Below, in pieces: positions 22,401-33,379 of a DNA stretch of 64,000 nucleotides; position 1 is the stretch's first letter; each line of letters begins with the position of its first letter. A program made the translations under genes and the position numbers. Under the pieces are notes generated by a model. The model had not been told where the DNA came from and made no database searches. It was given only the letters and a program-made list of their open reading frames with translations. Location of the stretch: NCBI GenBank assembly GCA_963573385.1, contig CAUYLG010022104.1, positions 62,001 to 126,000 on the forward strand, in the 5' to 3' direction. This DNA comes from Cacajao melanocephalus (Eukaryota > Chordata > Mammalia > Primates > Pitheciidae).

Positions 22401-24318
22401 TTCTTGCAATTCAAAAGAATAACTAAAAACATGTATGTTACAAGATGAGGGAAGGGTGAGAAACAACGTTGGAAATTACATTGTAATGAAGTAAAATATT
22501 CTCAAGGAAACTCTGCTTCCTACAGAGAATTGAAAACAATAGACTTGGGGAAATCAACAGCCGAGAAGGCTGTTAAGGCCACACCCTGAATTTGGGGGAA
22601 ACCACCTGAGTTGGGGAGGTTTCTCCCATGATCACCAAGTGTGTCTTGGTATAGGACATTTCAAAAAGTTTTTTTGAATGGAGAACTTACTTAAAACATC
22701 TTTACAAATTTAACTTTTTTGATTCTCCTTTGTCCCAGCCTCTCACCACTCATGGTCTTGAGCCATAGAAAAATGAGTAGGAAAAAAATACATAAAGTTC
22801 TTTAATCTGAAATGACATATTAGTAAAGAAGCATTCCTGCTTTAGATGTAGCACAAATCAACAACAAAATGAAATAAACTTACTATATGTGAACCATGAA
22901 TAGCCACAAACTCAAATCTAGGAAAATTAGCTTCAAAATAGAACATTCTTTTCCAAAAGTACTTTGTGCTATAAAAACAGTATTAAATATGAATAAAATA
23001 GGTGAAGAGTTCAAATCTGAAATATTAAAACAATAGCATGATATGGGCATAAAATATTGAACACTTATGGAAGGCACTGACAATTAAAACAATAATTAGA
23101 TAATCAAGGGTCACATCGTTTTTTGACTGAAGATCAAAATAGTGATAATATTAGTAATATACATTGTATCACTTAATCTCAATTCTTCCTTTCTTCCTGC
23201 CCACGTTCTTCTGTCTCTCTATCTATAGAGAGATGTTTATGGCAATGTTGTTCCTCTTTGCTATCGTGGTAAATTCTTGTTATGCATTTATTAAAGATGT
23301 GAATGTGAGTTTCAGCCTGGAGAGTTACATCTTCTTAAGTAAAACATATATTTATAATAATATATATTAGTATATCATTTTTGTAAGAAAACCAAATATC
23401 CCTTTATATGTGAATATATATTAGAATAATCATGTAGATATATATATTAGAATAGAGAAAAAGGAACTATATCTTACTTCAAATTATACAGGCTATGTAA
23501 GACAGACTAATAATTTAAATCAGTCATTTTTACCCCAATCTCATGTTGTTTTTCTGTAAAACCCTATTACCTAAAACATATTGAACATCAGTTAATGAAG
23601 GAAAATGCAACTCAAGGGGTTACTGGTAGTGAAAATATTTTGAAGCACTGATTTTTAAGATTTTTCTCTTTCATTCACATAAATGAAATTTGATTATTTG
23701 TCTGTACTTAAATATAGGCATTTAATTGTTTTATGTTTTCTGGAAAATATTAACTAATAAGTTAAGTTGGGATCTGGTATGACTCTGGGTTTTGTAATGC
23801 CTGGGGCTAACATAGTTTTGGGACTTACACTTAAGGAAAACAATGCAGAATTACTAGTAAATATTACATTTGGGATCTTGGAAGGGATGTAGAAATGAGA
23901 ACCTTAAAGGTAGGCTTTATTGGCCAAATGGTATCTGTTTTTGCAGAGATTTACTTTGTCCCTTCTTCACTGGGATGTCATGTTGACCATCTCTATTAGG
24001 TACTTTTATTGTCACATACAAATCACAATTTTCCTTACAACGGTGTTAGCCAGTGATATTATGGCTTACATATTTTTGTGGCAGTTTGAGAATATCAAAA
24101 CAGAAGTGGAGTGGTTAAATCCCATTAATATTATTTATACTGAATTTATATTCATTTGTTCCAAATTATTACTAAATCTAAAGAATTGAAAGCTATGGTT
24201 CTATTATTTTATGCAGTAGTCATTACAATATGGTAGACTACATGCTTCTACTGAGTTCTTCCTGTTTGTTAAGAATTTCCTGGTTTATGATGAACTTTTA
24301 AAAAATTTTTGATTCTTT
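19426..24318. other. Long unclassified AT-rich stretch
   Basis: About 4.9 kb in which I find no gene and no repeat I can name. It holds an A13 run near 20480-20492, TA-rich patches at 23340-23450, and a few open stretches of 60-90 codons. The minus-strand one at 20913-21143 is the least low-complexity, but it has no recognised domain. Old LINE relics could be present below my ability to see them. Confidence 0.45.
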
Positions 24319-24319
24319 C

Positions 24320-25037
24320 TTATGAGAAACCTACAGCCAACATCATACTTAATAGGCAAAAGCTGGAAGCATTCTCTTTGTAACCTGGAACAAAGGTGCC
24401 ATTCTCACCACTTCTATTCAACAGAGTACTAGAAGTTCTAGCCAGAGCAGTCAGGCAAGGGGCATAAATAAAAGGCATCAAAATAGGAAAAGAGGAAGTC
24501 AAGTTATCCGTTCATTGACAATATGATGCTTTACCTAGAAAACTCCTAAAGACTATTAATAGGGCTCCTAGAGCTAATAAATGACATCAGGAAAGTTTCA
24601 AGATACAAAACCAGTATAGAAAAATCATAGCCTTATATACACCAGTAATGCTCAAGCTGAAAACCAAACCGATAATTCAGTCTCATTTGCATTAGCCACA
24701 GAAAGAATAAAATACCTAAGAATACAGCTAACTAAGGAGTTGAAGTATCTTTGTGAAGAGAATTATAAAACACTTCTGAAAGATATTTGAAATAAAAAAT
24801 AAATAAATGGAAAAACATCTCATGCTCATGAATTAGAAAAATCAACATCATTAAAGTGGTTATACTGCCCAAAGAAATTTACATATTCAATGTTATTCCT
24901 ATCAAACTACCAATGTCGCTTTTCCCGGAATTACAAAAAACGATTCTAAAGTTCATTTGAAAGCGAAAAAGAGCCTGAATAGCCAAAGTAATTCTAAGCA
25001 AAACAAAAATGAACAAAACAACAGCCAAAAAGCTGGA
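24320..25037 (+). mobile_element. L1 (L1MA/L1PB-type) ORF2, first segment
   Basis: This is the 5'-truncated beginning of one sense-strand L1 that continues at 25400-25663 and 25955-27092. The sequence enters ORF2 in the reverse transcriptase region. 'acagccaacatcatacttaa' (24333-24352) is followed by 'aaaggcatcaaaataggaaa' (24471-24490), and the stretch ends with 'aacaacagccaaaaagctgg' (25017-25036). Several stops break the frame. It is interrupted at 25038 by a THE1 LTR. Confidence 0.85.
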
Positions 25038-25399
25038 TCTGATATGGTTTGGCTGTACCTCCACCCAAATCTCATGTTGAAGTCTAGCTCCCATAACCCC
25101 CACACATCATGGGAAGGACCCAGTGGGAGATAATTGAATCATGGGGGTGGGTTTTTCCCATGCTGTTCTCATGATAGTGAATAAGTCTCATGAGATCTGT
25201 TGCTTTTTAAAGAGCAGATTTCCTACACATACTCTCTGGCCAGATGACATGTAAGATGTACCTTTGCTCCTTCTTCTTCTACCATGAATGCAAGGCCTTC
25301 CCAGCCATGTGGAACTGAGTCCATTAAACCTTTATTTATTTATAAATTATACCCAGTCTCAGGTATGTCTTTATTGCAGCATGAGAATGGACTAATACA
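25038..25399 (+). mobile_element. THE1-type solo LTR (ERVL-MaLR) inside L1
   Basis: A complete MaLR LTR starts TGATATGGTTTGGCTGTACC and ends near 'gagaatggactaatacac'. Internal THE1 landmarks are 'ccacccaaatctcatgttga' (25061-25080), 'gataattgaatcatgggggt' (25129-25148) and 'ccatgtggaactgagtccat' (25304-25323). The sequence CATTAAAC with A/T-rich DNA at about 25320-25345 is the usual polyadenylation region. No internal MaLR sequence is present, so it is a solo LTR formed by LTR-LTR recombination. Flanking L1 sequence resumes directly on both sides. Confidence 0.9.
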
Positions 25400-25663
25400 C
25401 ATCCCATTACCCCACTTCAAACTATGCGACAAAGCTACAGTAACCAAAACAGCATAGTACTGCTATGACCAATGAAACAGAATAGAGAACCCAGAAATAA
25501 AGCACACACCTATGAGTATCTGATCTTTGACAAACTCAACAAAAATAAGAAATGAGGAAAAAACTCCCTGGGCTAACTGGCTATCTATATGCTGAAGAAT
25601 GAAACTGGATTCCTACCTATCACCATATACAAAAATTCACTCAAGGTGGATTAAAGACTTAAT
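25400..25663 (+). mobile_element. L1 ORF2, second segment
   Basis: Continuation of the L1 begun at 24320 after the THE1 LTR: 'cacttcaaactatgcgacaa' (25413-25432), 'acagtaaccaaaacagcata' (25437-25456), and 'gctgaagaatgaaactggat' (25592-25611). It is cut at 25663 by an Alu. The strand and order match the first segment, showing that the LTR and Alu are later insertions. Confidence 0.85.
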
Positions 25664-25954
25664 TCTGGGTGTGGCGGCTCACGCCTGTAATTACAGCACT
25701 TTCAGAGGCCAAGGCAGGTGGATCCCCTGAGGTCAAGAGTTAGAGACCAGCCTGGCCAACATGGTGAAACCTCATCTCTACTAAAAATACAAAAATTAGC
25801 CAGGCATGGTGGCAGGCGCCTATAATTCCAGCTACTCGGGAGGCTCGGGCAGGAGAATTGCTTTAACCCAGGAGGCGGAGGTTGTGGTGAGTGGAGATCC
25901 CGCCACTACACTCCACCCTGGGCCACAGAGTGAGACTCCATCTTAAAAAAAAAA
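25664..25954 (+). mobile_element. AluS-type SINE
   Basis: Full-length Alu on the + strand. It has a left monomer with 'ggcggctcacgcctgtaat', the middle A-rich linker 'actaaaaatacaaaaatta' and a right monomer ending 'agtgagactccatct' with an A11 tail. Flanking direct repeats AAGACTTAA (left) and AAGATTTAA (right, after the tail) are a one-mismatch target-site duplication in the host L1. Confidence 0.95.
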
Positions 25955-27092
25955 AGATTTAAGTATAAGACATCAGATTATAAAATTCTTAGAAAAAATG
26001 AGGAAATATCCATCTTGATACTGGCATTGCGAAGATTTATGGGTAAGTCTTCAAAAGCAGTTATAACAAAAATAAAAAATTACAAATGGGACCTAATAAA
26101 GAACTTCTTCACAGCAAGATAAGTGACTAACAGAGTAAACAGACACCCTATAGAATGGGAGAATGTGTTCACAAACTATGCATTCGACAAAGGTCTAATA
26201 GTAAGAATCTACAAGGAATTCAATGAGCAAACAACAAAAAGTATGCAAAGAACATGAAAATACATTTCTCAAAAGAAGATATACAATCAGCCAACAAACA
26301 TATGAAAAAAAATACTCCTCATGACTATCATCAGAGAAATACAAATGAAAACCATAATGAGATACCATCTCACACCAGTCAAAATGGCTATTAACAGAAA
26401 GTCAAAAAACAACAGATGCTGGTGAGGCTATGGAGAAACGGGAACATTTATACAACGTTGGTGGAAATGTATTAATTAGTTCAACCATTGTGGAGAACGG
26501 TTTGGAGATCTCTCAAAGAACTGAGAGTTGAACTACCACTGGGCTCAGAAATCACACTACTTGGGTATTTACCCAAAGATAAATAAATCTTCCACCAAAA
26601 AGATGCATGCAACTTGATGTCCATTGCAGTGCTGTTAACAATAGTACATACATGCAATCAACTCAGGTGTTCATCAACAGTGGATTGGACAAATAAAATG
26701 TGGCACATATACACCATGGAATATTACACAGTCATAAAAAAAATTAAAAAGTCATGTCCTTTGCAGCAACATGGAGACAGCCAAAAACCATTATCCTAAG
26801 CAAAGAATGCAAAAATAGCAAATCAAATATTGCTTGTTCTTACTTATAAGTGGAAACTAAACATTGAGTATACATGATCATGAAAATGGGAACGTAGACA
26901 CTGGGCAGAACAAGACGGGGGAGGAAGGGAGCAGAGTGGGTAAAAGTTGAAAAGAATGGCTTGTTTGGGTGCTATGCTCACTACCTGGGTGATAGATTCA
27001 TTCTCACTCCTAACCTCAATCATGTAATATACATATGTCAAAAATCTGCATATGTGCCCCCTAATTCTAAAATAAAAGTTGAAAAGAAAAAG
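25955..27092 (+). mobile_element. L1 ORF2 end and 3' UTR, third segment
   Basis: The remainder of the L1 begun at 24320. ORF2 3' landmarks include 'tgagataccatctcacacca' (26358-26377) and 'acaccatggaatattacaca' (26711-26730). The 3' UTR carries 'taagtggaaactaaacattg' (26847-26866) and ends at 'aataaaagttgaaaagaaaa' (27070-27089). That A-rich end is typical of L1MA/L1PB-age elements. A 61-codon open relic of the ORF2 C-terminus lies at 26614-26799. Confidence 0.9.
26614..26799 (+). pseudogene. L1 ORF2 C-terminal fragment
   Basis: An open stretch in the L1 ORF2 frame ending before the 3' UTR. It shows the conserved V-D-W-T-N-K-M-W-H-I-Y-T-M-E-Y-Y block of the ORF2 C-terminal domain. It is a relic, because the upstream frame has stops and two insertions. 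Confidence 0.85.
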
Positions 27093-27454
27093 ATTTATAT
27101 ATGAAGAGCAGACTTCCATGTTGTAAAACATTTTTTGTATTTATTAATATGAAAAAAATATTACTTTTTGTTGAGTACTCTTGCTGTTTATGTGAATAAT
27201 AATTTTAGTGAATTGTTAGGTAGGTAATTTGTAACTAATATAATAATAATTCAATTTGGAATCAATTACTTAGTCATTTGACATTTTTTGCTCCTAAAGG
27301 TAACCCTGTAACCTTAAATATGAAAAAAATCACCTAACTGTATATTTTCTTGGTCTTAATGAGATGATTTTAGCTATCAAATAAGAACACTTAAAGCTGG
27401 GGTTTCTTCTTTCTCCGATTTTAATGTATACGGCTTTGTGTTCTCTCAACTGTG

Positions 27455-27475
27455 TATATATATATATATATATAT
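27455..27475. repeat. (TA)n microsatellite
   Basis: An uninterrupted TA tract of about 20 bases. Confidence 0.9.
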
Positions 27476-27960
27476 AATATATTCTAATTAGAATTTCCTG
27501 GTGCCAAAAAATTTAGATTCTCTCTTGATTTTTCTTTTTCTAAAGATGATTCACTAAGTAGATGTTTTCTAGCACAAAACAACTTAGTTGAAAAATCTAA
27601 AAGATAAAGTGACACAAAATGGGAAAATTAAATATACCTATACAATAATTATGGTTATCAGTATCTAAACGGTAAGGATTAAGCATTTCATTCGTGCTAC
27701 AACTCCATGTGGCCATATAGCTTAGTATAGCACTATCATCATAAAAACAACCTGTGTTTGTGGACCTTAAATAGTAGGTGGGTGTCATAGACTCTACCTA
27801 ATCATGTTTGTTGGGGGTTTTAAAAATGAAAATCTTTTTTGTTAGAGGACACAAATTTACTAAGACCCTGCAGATCCTCCTTTAAATATATCTTTTTTAT
27901 GGTGGTTATTTCCTGAGATTGTATATGTCTGATTTCTGTTACCCTAATAACCAATACACA

Positions 27961-28055
27961 TCTATATATATATATATATATATAGATGTATAAACACATA
28001 TATACGTATATATATAGATGTATATACACATATATATGTGTGTGTGTATGTAAAA
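27961..28055. repeat. Complex (TA)n/(TATACA)n/(TG)n microsatellite
   Basis: TA tracts interspersed with 'gatgtataaacacatatata' and a short TGTGTG run near 28038-28047. The tract contains repeated 'tagatgtata' units at about 27983 and 28016. Confidence 0.9.
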
Positions 28056-28515
28056 TATATATTAATATTAAAAGCATAATATATGTATTTAAATAATCTC
28101 TTGTGATTTTCCTTTTTAAAAGTGCTTACTAAGTAGTTTTTGTTCTTGCACAAAAGTGACGGGTTATTTTAACTATAGGAAAAAGGACCTTGATGCTATG
28201 GATAATTTGGTTCTTTAGCTGACAGCATCTTGAATGCCCTTCCAGCCTATGAGCAAGCTGCGTTTCATAGGGATCCTAAGGGAATCAGTACTCCCAATTT
28301 TGATGGAGTTTCAGGGTTGGCTGAAGCCGAGCGCTATGGGCAAATCACCATGGTCAAAACTCAATCAGGAAATGCAGAATGGACATAACCAAAGGTGAAC
28401 AAAGTAAAAACTAATAACTGTTGTGCTAAGAAGCCAGTGTTGAAGGCAGGAAAATCATCTGCTGCATAAATATAAAGGATAAGCGAAGCACAGAAATGTG
28501 AATGAGAAAAATCCA

Positions 28516-28860
28516 CAGCAGTATGGTCAATTTAATTAATATACAATGCAAACCTTAAATGTGAGCCACATATCTGGTTTTTAATTTTCTATGATCCTAA
28601 TTTAAAATGTAAAAAGCAACAGGTGAAATCAATTGTAATAAGCATTTTATTTCCCCATATATATCCCAAATATTAATATGTTAACACATAATCAATATAG
28701 AAATTTAAAATGAGGTGTTTTACATTATTTATTTCCACTCGAAGTCTTCAAAGTCCAGTGTGAATTTTTTGCTTACAGAACATCTTATTTCAGAGTAGCC
28801 ACAATTCAAGTGCTCAGTAGCACATGTGGCTACTTGCTATGGTATTAATGATGTAGGCAC
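28516..28860. mobile_element. hAT-like non-autonomous MER DNA transposon
   Basis: A widely dispersed MER pattern: 'gcagtatggtcaatttaatt' at the left, 'aaaaagcaacaggtgaaatc' (28611-28630), 'acataatcaatatagaaatt' (28686-28705), and 'caagtgctcagtagcacatg' (28807-28826) near the right end. The ends are of the type that starts CAG(T)GCTGTCCAAT in hAT/Charlie-related elements. I recognise the family pattern but not the exact name. No coding capacity. Confidence 0.6.
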
Positions 28861-30115
28861 AAAGCCATGAAAGTGACTTAATGGGTTAAGGTGAGAGAGA
28901 GTCTAGAGTTAATCCATAGATAGCAAGTGTGCCAGTGTCTATTTTTGCTTTAAGGCATAACATGGGGGATTTTAAATATTCTAAAGCCTCAGTTCTGCTA
29001 TTGCTTCTCCTGCTTACTCACTTTTTGAACCTCAGATTTATTGGCTATGTAAATAAGAAAAATACGACATTCTATGCTCAATATATACAGCTGAGCTATA
29101 GTATGAAAGCGCACCATGCCTGGTCTCAATGTTAGTCAAAATGCTATGTATTTTGTAGCCTATTACAAAGATGGAAGAAAAAGAGGATATTGAAATTGAG
29201 TGTAGTTATCTATCTAGAGCAAATTATGTTTTTATTTTGATTGATTTTCTCCATTGCTTGTTAAATAGGGAAGTCTAATAGGTAAGATCTGGAATTATTG
29301 TGTTTCTGTCAGTTAACTTTGGAATTATATGAAGCAATTACATTAAGGAAAAATATTAGATCCTGTTCTAATTAAAAGTGAACATTAAAAGTTTGAGACA
29401 TAAACTACATTGACATTAACCATGCTTGAAAATAGTGTTTCTTACATTAAATGCGAGAGGAAAAAATACAATCCAAGGGAAAGTGCAGTTAATAGAGCAA
29501 AACAAACTGGATTCATCTCAGTGGGATGAATAGATGGAAAATCAATGGTCCAGTGATCCCCCTGTTTCTTCAACAAAATAAATGTAAATTTCTTACATGC
29601 TATTATTAAAAGGCATGTGCTTTTTATACTGTATAATTAGAAATGAGGGAATATTCTGTCCATCAGCCATCAGTTTATTTAAAATCAGCCATAACTGTAT
29701 ATATCTGAGGAAGATCTTTGAACAAGATGAAAACATGTAATGCAGATGAACATCATAAAAGCTTAATGTAAACTTTATGTCTCCTTCATAGTAGTTCACA
29801 TTTGTCTAATTTGGAAGATTACATTTTGAAACTAAACAGTGAAGTTATTTAACTTGTAGTGGAAAAAACACTCCAAATTTTGAATTGAAATGATTTTGGT
29901 GTAGCAAATATGCAACAATTAAAATTTAAATTTGTGTTCTAAATGACTTCTTTTTCTGAAAAAGGGAAATTTCCTATGGTTTGTTAAATATTCTCAAATA
30001 CTCTGAAGTTCTGTCCCTACAGTGGAGAGGTTTGGCTCACAAATTGGATGTGAAAGCACCTAACCTCTTATTGAATCAGCTTTTCTGTTTCTATAAGGCT
30101 GCAGAAGGCAGGATG
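28861..30115. other. Unclassified stretch
   Basis: No gene or repeat was recognised over about 1.25 kb. AT-rich. The open stretches at 28929-29135 (+) and 29593-29799 (-) have no features of real proteins. Confidence 0.5.
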
Positions 30116-30503
30116 GATTTATTTATTTGTTTATTTATTTATTTAGAGACGAAGTCTCGCACTGTAGTCTGAGCTGGTGTACAATGGCACAATCTCAGCG
30201 TACTGCAACCTCCGCCTCCTGGGTTCAAGTGATTCTACTGCTTCAGCCTCTGGAGTAGTTGGGATTACAGGTGCCCGCCACCACACCTGGCTAATTTTTT
30301 AGATTTTTAGTAGAGATAGGGTTTCAATATGTTGGCCATGCTTGTCTTGAACTCCTGACCTTGTGATCTGCCTGCCTCGGCCTGGGATTATAGTAGAGAT
30401 GGGGTTTCAATATGTTGGCCATGCTTGTCTTGAACTGCTGACCTTGTGATCTGCCTGCCTCAGGCTGGGATTACAGGCGTCAGCCATCACGTCCAGCCCA
30501 GGA
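30116..30503 (-). mobile_element. Alu with an internal 83-bp tandem duplication and (TTTA)n tail
   Basis: A minus-strand Alu. The tail side begins with TTTA/TTTG tetranucleotide units (30116-30146), showing that its poly-A tail has evolved into a microsatellite. The body runs from 'gagacgaagtctcgcactgt' (30147) to 'agccatcacgtccagccc' (about 30499). The left-monomer side is unusual: bases 30308-30390 are repeated at 30391-30473 with about four differences. The element is therefore about 80 bases longer than normal. Confidence 0.95.
30308..30473. repeat. 83-bp direct tandem duplication within Alu
   Basis: Copy 1 is 30308-30390 and copy 2 is 30391-30473, both starting TAGTAGAGAT and ending CTGGGATTA. 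Differences I can see are A/G at base 11, C/G in the 'actcctg'/'actgctg' segment, and two changes in the 'cctcggcctggg'/'cctcaggctggg' segment. The two copies join without extra bases. Confidence 0.95.
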
Positions 30504-30954
30504 TTTCTTTCTTACAGTGGTGTACTGGTACGTGTTCAACAGTCATTTCTCCAGAAGGAAAACACAGCCCTGATTTGTAGCGTTTGTCAATTTTTTCTCC
30601 CAATGGGGCTGATTTTAGGTTACTAACATGATTTCACTGAAAGCAGGGGAAAAGATGTATGTGCATATCCAACACACCACGGCTTCCCTTCCTATAATGC
30701 AGTTTTATTTCTGTGACATTAAGATGTGCGGTCATTAACATAGTGCTCTGTGAGTTCTTCCACCGGCAGCAAGTAAATTACTGATTCAGAACACACTTTA
30801 AGCAAATGGACCTTGTTCTTGTGAATTTACATTTTCAGAATGTCCAAGGCACATTTTTCAGATTTGAACATCTTGCAATTTTCATCATTTCAAACTGAGC
30901 CTCCTGAGTGGACTTGTATTTTATGTGACACTAAATTTTATTTCCCTACAGACT
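30504..30954. other. Unclassified stretch
   Basis: No repeat, RNA or coding signal recognised between the Alu and the old L1. Confidence 0.5.
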
Positions 30955-31985
30955 AATCAGTAGGACATTTATTTACGTGTTTATTGCCATTTGGATATCC
31001 TCTTTTGTGAAGTGCCTTTCAAATATGTTGTCTGATTTTCAGCTTTGTGTGGTCTTTTCCTCATTGAGCACCTTGTGGGTACTATTAACATATGCTACAG
31101 ATACCTATGTATCTTTCACACTCTTTATTCGTCATTGTCTTTTGATCAACAGACTTGATGATCGGTGTCACTTTTTTCCCCTACTTAACAAGTTTTCTCA
31201 GTTCTAAAATAATAAAAATGTTCTCAAAGCTTAAGTGCTTTGCTTTCTACATTGAAATTTATAATCCAAATGGAAAAAATTGTTCTGTGAATGTTATAAG
31301 GTAGGAGCCGTTTCACGTTTTTTACATATGTGGATTAAATTGACCCAGCCCTAATTATTAAAGACTGTCCTTTACCTAATGCTTTGCAGTTCTGTCTTTG
31401 CCATAAATCAGGTGTCTACACTTGTGGGTCTGTTTCTGAAATCTATTCGTGCATTGGTCTATTTGTTTATTTTTGTAAGAACATTGCTTTTTGTTAATAA
31501 CTAGACCTTTATAATGATAGAAGACATTTACCCACTTGGTCCTAGTCAAGATTTCCTTAGGTATAGTTATTTTTTAATATACAATTTTGGAAACATACTG
31601 CAAAGTTATCTATAATGTTCACAAAAATCCTCTTGATAATGAACTCTGTGAAGATAATCTGATTTCATTTCTGCTGCTGTTTCTTTGTGCTATATCTCCC
31701 TTTCTTTCTTAATAATTCTAGTCTGGACTAATCAATTTTCTTAGGTTTTTTTTTTCAAAGAACTATTTTTGTGTGTTAATTTTTACATAAGTTTGTTGTT
31801 TTCTATGTTTTTTCCTAGTCTCATTATTAATATTTTCTTTGGTCTACTTCTTCAAGTTCAACCAAAATTTATCATTCAAGTTTTTCATTCATTCTTTGGT
31901 TTCACTGATTTTTAGCTTCATTTTCTAATATATGAATTTTAAAGCTATAGGTCTCTCTTTAACTTTACCATCATTAAAATGTTTT
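30955..31985 (-). mobile_element. Ancient L1 (L1M-type) ORF2, outer element, first segment
   Basis: Decayed L1 read antisense. Landmarks on the + strand: 'tattgccatttggatatcct' (30982-31001), 'attaaagactgtcctttacc' (31358-31377), 'gtgcattggtctatttgttt' (31450-31469), and 'gaactatttttgtgtgttaa' (31760-31779). At 31985 the L1 pattern stops just before a CT/GT tract and an LTR. It resumes at about 33380 with the next part of the same L1 map, so the material between is a later insertion. Confidence 0.65.
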
Positions 31986-31987
31986 TA

Positions 31988-32016
31988 CTCTCTCTCTCTC
32001 TGTGTGTGTGTGTGTG
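31988..32016. repeat. (CT)n-(GT)n microsatellite
   Basis: A CT tract (31988-32000) passes into a TG tract (32001-32016), located at the junction between the old L1 and the ERV LTR. Confidence 0.9.
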
Positions 32017-32017
32017 A

Positions 32018-32845
32018 CTGATAGGGACAGAGAGCAGGAAATTCTGGGCACAGGAGGGTGGGGCCTCGGCAAGCGACCCACCCACAAACCTGGAACCATG
32101 GCTCAAAGCGAGAACATACATTCCTGTTTTCCCACTTGACTGGTGTCCTTTTCCAAAACCATTCATGGCCCACCCACACCACAAATCCTGTGCCCATAAA
32201 AACCCCAGGTTCTATGGGCAGAAGAAAGAGAAGAGGAGAAGCAGTGGGACGTCAGAGACTGCATTTGGATGTCGGAGAGGGGCTGCTTGACTTCAGAGGG
32301 ATGGCTTGATGGTGTAGCTTCAGATAGGATTCCTGCCAGGGATTATTTTCCTACTCTGTCCTCTTTTCAGCTCCCCTTCCCACTGAGAGCCACTTTCATC
32401 AGCAATAAAATCCCCCACATTTATCATCTCCATTTTGTTACGAACAAAATAGTCTCATTCTTCTTGGACGCCTGACAAGAACTCAGCTACAGGTGCAAGA
32501 CGCTGTCACACTGAACCTCAACTGAGCTCTTGACACTTATGCCATATGCAGATGCCAAAACTAAAAGAGCCCTGACTACAACACTCCTTCTTTGGCTTGA
32601 GGGGTTGCAGGCATCCCCCTAGACACTATCATGGGGCCCGTACAAAATTTGCTCCTGCAGGCTCCCAAAAGCACTCGTCCTAGCTCCTGTACCCGCTTAC
32701 CTGGTCTCCGTCTTCCATGAGGAGTAGAATGCATGAGGTTCGAGTGAATGGAATTTGCCCCGGCTGGTGCCAGAGCATCTGGCTAGTTCCAGCACCTGTG
32801 CACTCCAGTTCCTGCTCATGAAGAGTTCAGGAAAGCTTTCCTGCT
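32018..32845 (+). mobile_element. ERV1-type LTR (solo, family not assigned)
   Basis: A GC-richer block with retroviral LTR architecture. It starts TGATAGGGACAGAGAGCAGG, has a TATA-like 'cccataaaaacccc' at about 32193-32206 and an AATAAA polyadenylation signal at 32404-32409. A long R/U5 region follows, ending near 'ttcaggaaagctttc' (32828-32842). The distance between TATA and polyadenylation signal (about 210 bases) is normal for an LTR with a long R. I recognise the class (gammaretrovirus-like, LTR9/MER4-group-like) but not the exact name. No internal viral genes are attached. The right edge touches an Alu, so the last bases may be lost. Confidence 0.65.
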
Positions 32846-32846
32846 T

Positions 32847-33129
32847 CAAGACAGAATCTTGCTCTGTCACACAGGCTGGAGTGCAGTGGCACGATCTCAG
32901 CTCACTGCAACCTCCGCCTCTCTAGTTCAAATGATTGTCATGTCACAGCCTCCCACATACTTGGGACTACAGGCACACACCACTATGCCCAGCTAATTTT
33001 TGTATTTTTAGTAGAGACAAGGTTTCACTATGTTGGCCAGGCTGGTCTCGTACTTCTGGTATCAAGTGATCTACCTGCCTCGGCCTCTTGAAGTGCTGAG
33101 ATTATGGAGTGAGCCACTGTACTTAGCCA
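32847..33129 (-). mobile_element. Alu SINE lacking its poly-A tail
   Basis: Antisense Alu with 'aggctggagtgcagtggcac' (32873-32892) and 'ttagtagagacaaggtttca' (33009-33028). It ends at 'gtgagccactgtacttagcc' (33109-33128). The expected T-run on the left is missing. The sequence begins 'aagacagaatcttgctctgt', so the tail has been deleted or decayed. Divergence suggests an older S or J type. Confidence 0.9.
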
Positions 33130-33130
33130 A

Positions 33131-33375
33131 GGTTTTTACATTTTTATTAATATGTAATAACCATACTTATTTTTGTGTAGATGTGATATTTTGATATGTA
33201 CATACGATGTGTAGTGATCCAATCACGGTATTTAGTATGTCCATCCTCTCAACCATTTGTCATTTATTTGCATTGGGAACATTGTAAATCTTCTAGCTGT
33301 TTTAAAATATACAATAAATTCTTAATTGTAGTAACCCTCCTGTGCTATTAAACCATTAAAAAATTTTTAAATATA
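33131..33375 (-). mobile_element. Old L1 3' UTR fragment
   Basis: Antisense L1M 3' UTR: 'gtgatccaatcacggtattt' (33214-33233), 'tgcattgggaacattgtaaa' (33270-33289), and 'aatatacaataaattcttaa' (33306-33325). This region belongs at the very 3' end of an L1, but here it sits between two mid-ORF2 segments of another L1. It is therefore a separate insertion or fragment. Confidence 0.65.
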
Positions 33376-33379
33376 CATA

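Larger units (their letters stand above)
27093..28514. other. Unclassified AT-rich stretch with TA microsatellites
   Basis: No gene was recognised. It holds a (TA)n run at 27455-27475 and a complex TA/TATACA tract at 27961-28055. The region 28230-28500 is less AT-rich but matches nothing I know. Confidence 0.5.
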
